NCBI GenBank assembly: GCA_025656505.1
Contig: JAHXHR010000005.1
Coordinates: 9,024-55,868, forward strand
Length of the DNA: 46,845 bases
Direction of reading: 5' to 3'
DNA from: Candidatus Thiodiazotropha sp. (ex Epidulcina cf. delphinae)
GTDB lineage: Bacteria; Pseudomonadota; Gammaproteobacteria; Chromatiales; Chromatiaceae
Shown: piece by piece, positions 46,752-46,845 of the stretch
How the letters are laid out: each line of letters opens with the position of its first letter
How positions within the stretch are numbered: position 1 is the first letter of the stretch
The notes under the pieces: model-generated
Told to the model about the DNA's origin: nothing
What the model saw: the letters and a program-made list of their open reading frames with translations, nothing else
Database searches by the model: none
Made by a program: the position numbers and the translations under genes

Positions 46752-46845
46752 AAGGCCCTGTTTTTGTCCAGCAAGGCAGAAGGAGCGCCGTGTAGCCGGG
46801 TCTACATAAGCGACTGATAACGCCGCTGGGCGAAAACAGGGCCTT
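46752..46845. repeat. Inverted-repeat (MITE/REP-like) element upstream of hom, cut by the window end
   Basis: A left arm at 46752-46772 begins AAGGCCCTGTTTT. The last 21 bases of the window (46825-46845) are its reverse complement with two mismatches. Between them a small stem TGTAG/CTACA can form. The pairing has not ended when the window does, so the right arm may be longer; the left flank GGGCCTGTTAAC (46719-46730) could be the outer end of the same arm. Confidence 0.65.

Overview
The window looks like chromosome of a gammaproteobacterium. The evidence is the gene order rpsB-tsf-pyrH-frr-uppS-cdsA-dxr-rseP-bamA-skp-lpxD-fabZ-lpxA-lpxB-rnhB, with map and glnD divergent from rpsB, and the protein sequences themselves. 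The ThrC insert, the RpfE-type neighbour and the exosortase A-type polysaccharide genes would suit a Chromatiales-like or sulfur-oxidising relative, but that lineage guess is inference. No rRNA, tRNA, CRISPR array, phage or intact transposase is visible.

Layout. 1-3828 (+): the last codons of a probable sucA, then sucB, a class I fumarase and an AcuI/YhdH-type reductase, tightly packed. 3914-20120 (-): a long housekeeping run, read from rpsB down to rnhB, for ribosome and translation factors, UMP kinase, isoprenoid and phospholipid precursors, outer-membrane assembly and lipid A. An AMP-forming ligase of the exosortase-associated type sits between lpxB and rnhB. 20421-24124 (+): map and glnD, separated by a 278-bp element with perfect 20-bp inverted ends that holds the map stop codon and the glnD ribosome binding site.

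From about 24.1 kb to 43 kb the DNA becomes visibly AT-richer and is accessory: a small lipoprotein with a Gly tract, a two-subunit periplasmic-type molybdenum hydroxylase (IorA/IorB-like), an exosortase with a separate EpsI protein, and a minus-strand polysaccharide block. Read in its own direction, that block is GNAT, NodB deacetylase, XrtA-type deacetylase, FemAB-type protein, GT2, GT4, GT8-like protein and an NTase/thymidylate-kinase-like fusion. A divergent glycosyltransferase and a secreted pectate-lyase-like protein follow, then (-) a P-loop kinase-like protein and a Wzx-type flippase. Together these should build, modify, export and perhaps trim an exosortase-linked extracellular polysaccharide. 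No PEP-CTERM substrate, polymerase, chain-length regulator or outer-membrane exporter is in the window.

43-46.7 kb (-) is housekeeping again: hom, thrC and an RpfE/phosphoglycerate-mutase-like gene running directly into the flippase. The window ends inside an inverted-repeat element upstream of hom.

The most notable points are the inverted-repeat element between map and glnD, the exosortase-type ligase inside the lpx-rnhB operon, the NTase-kinase fusion, the Cys-rich insert in ThrC, a probable CTG start for lpxA, and a clear extended -10 rpsB promoter with a structured leader.
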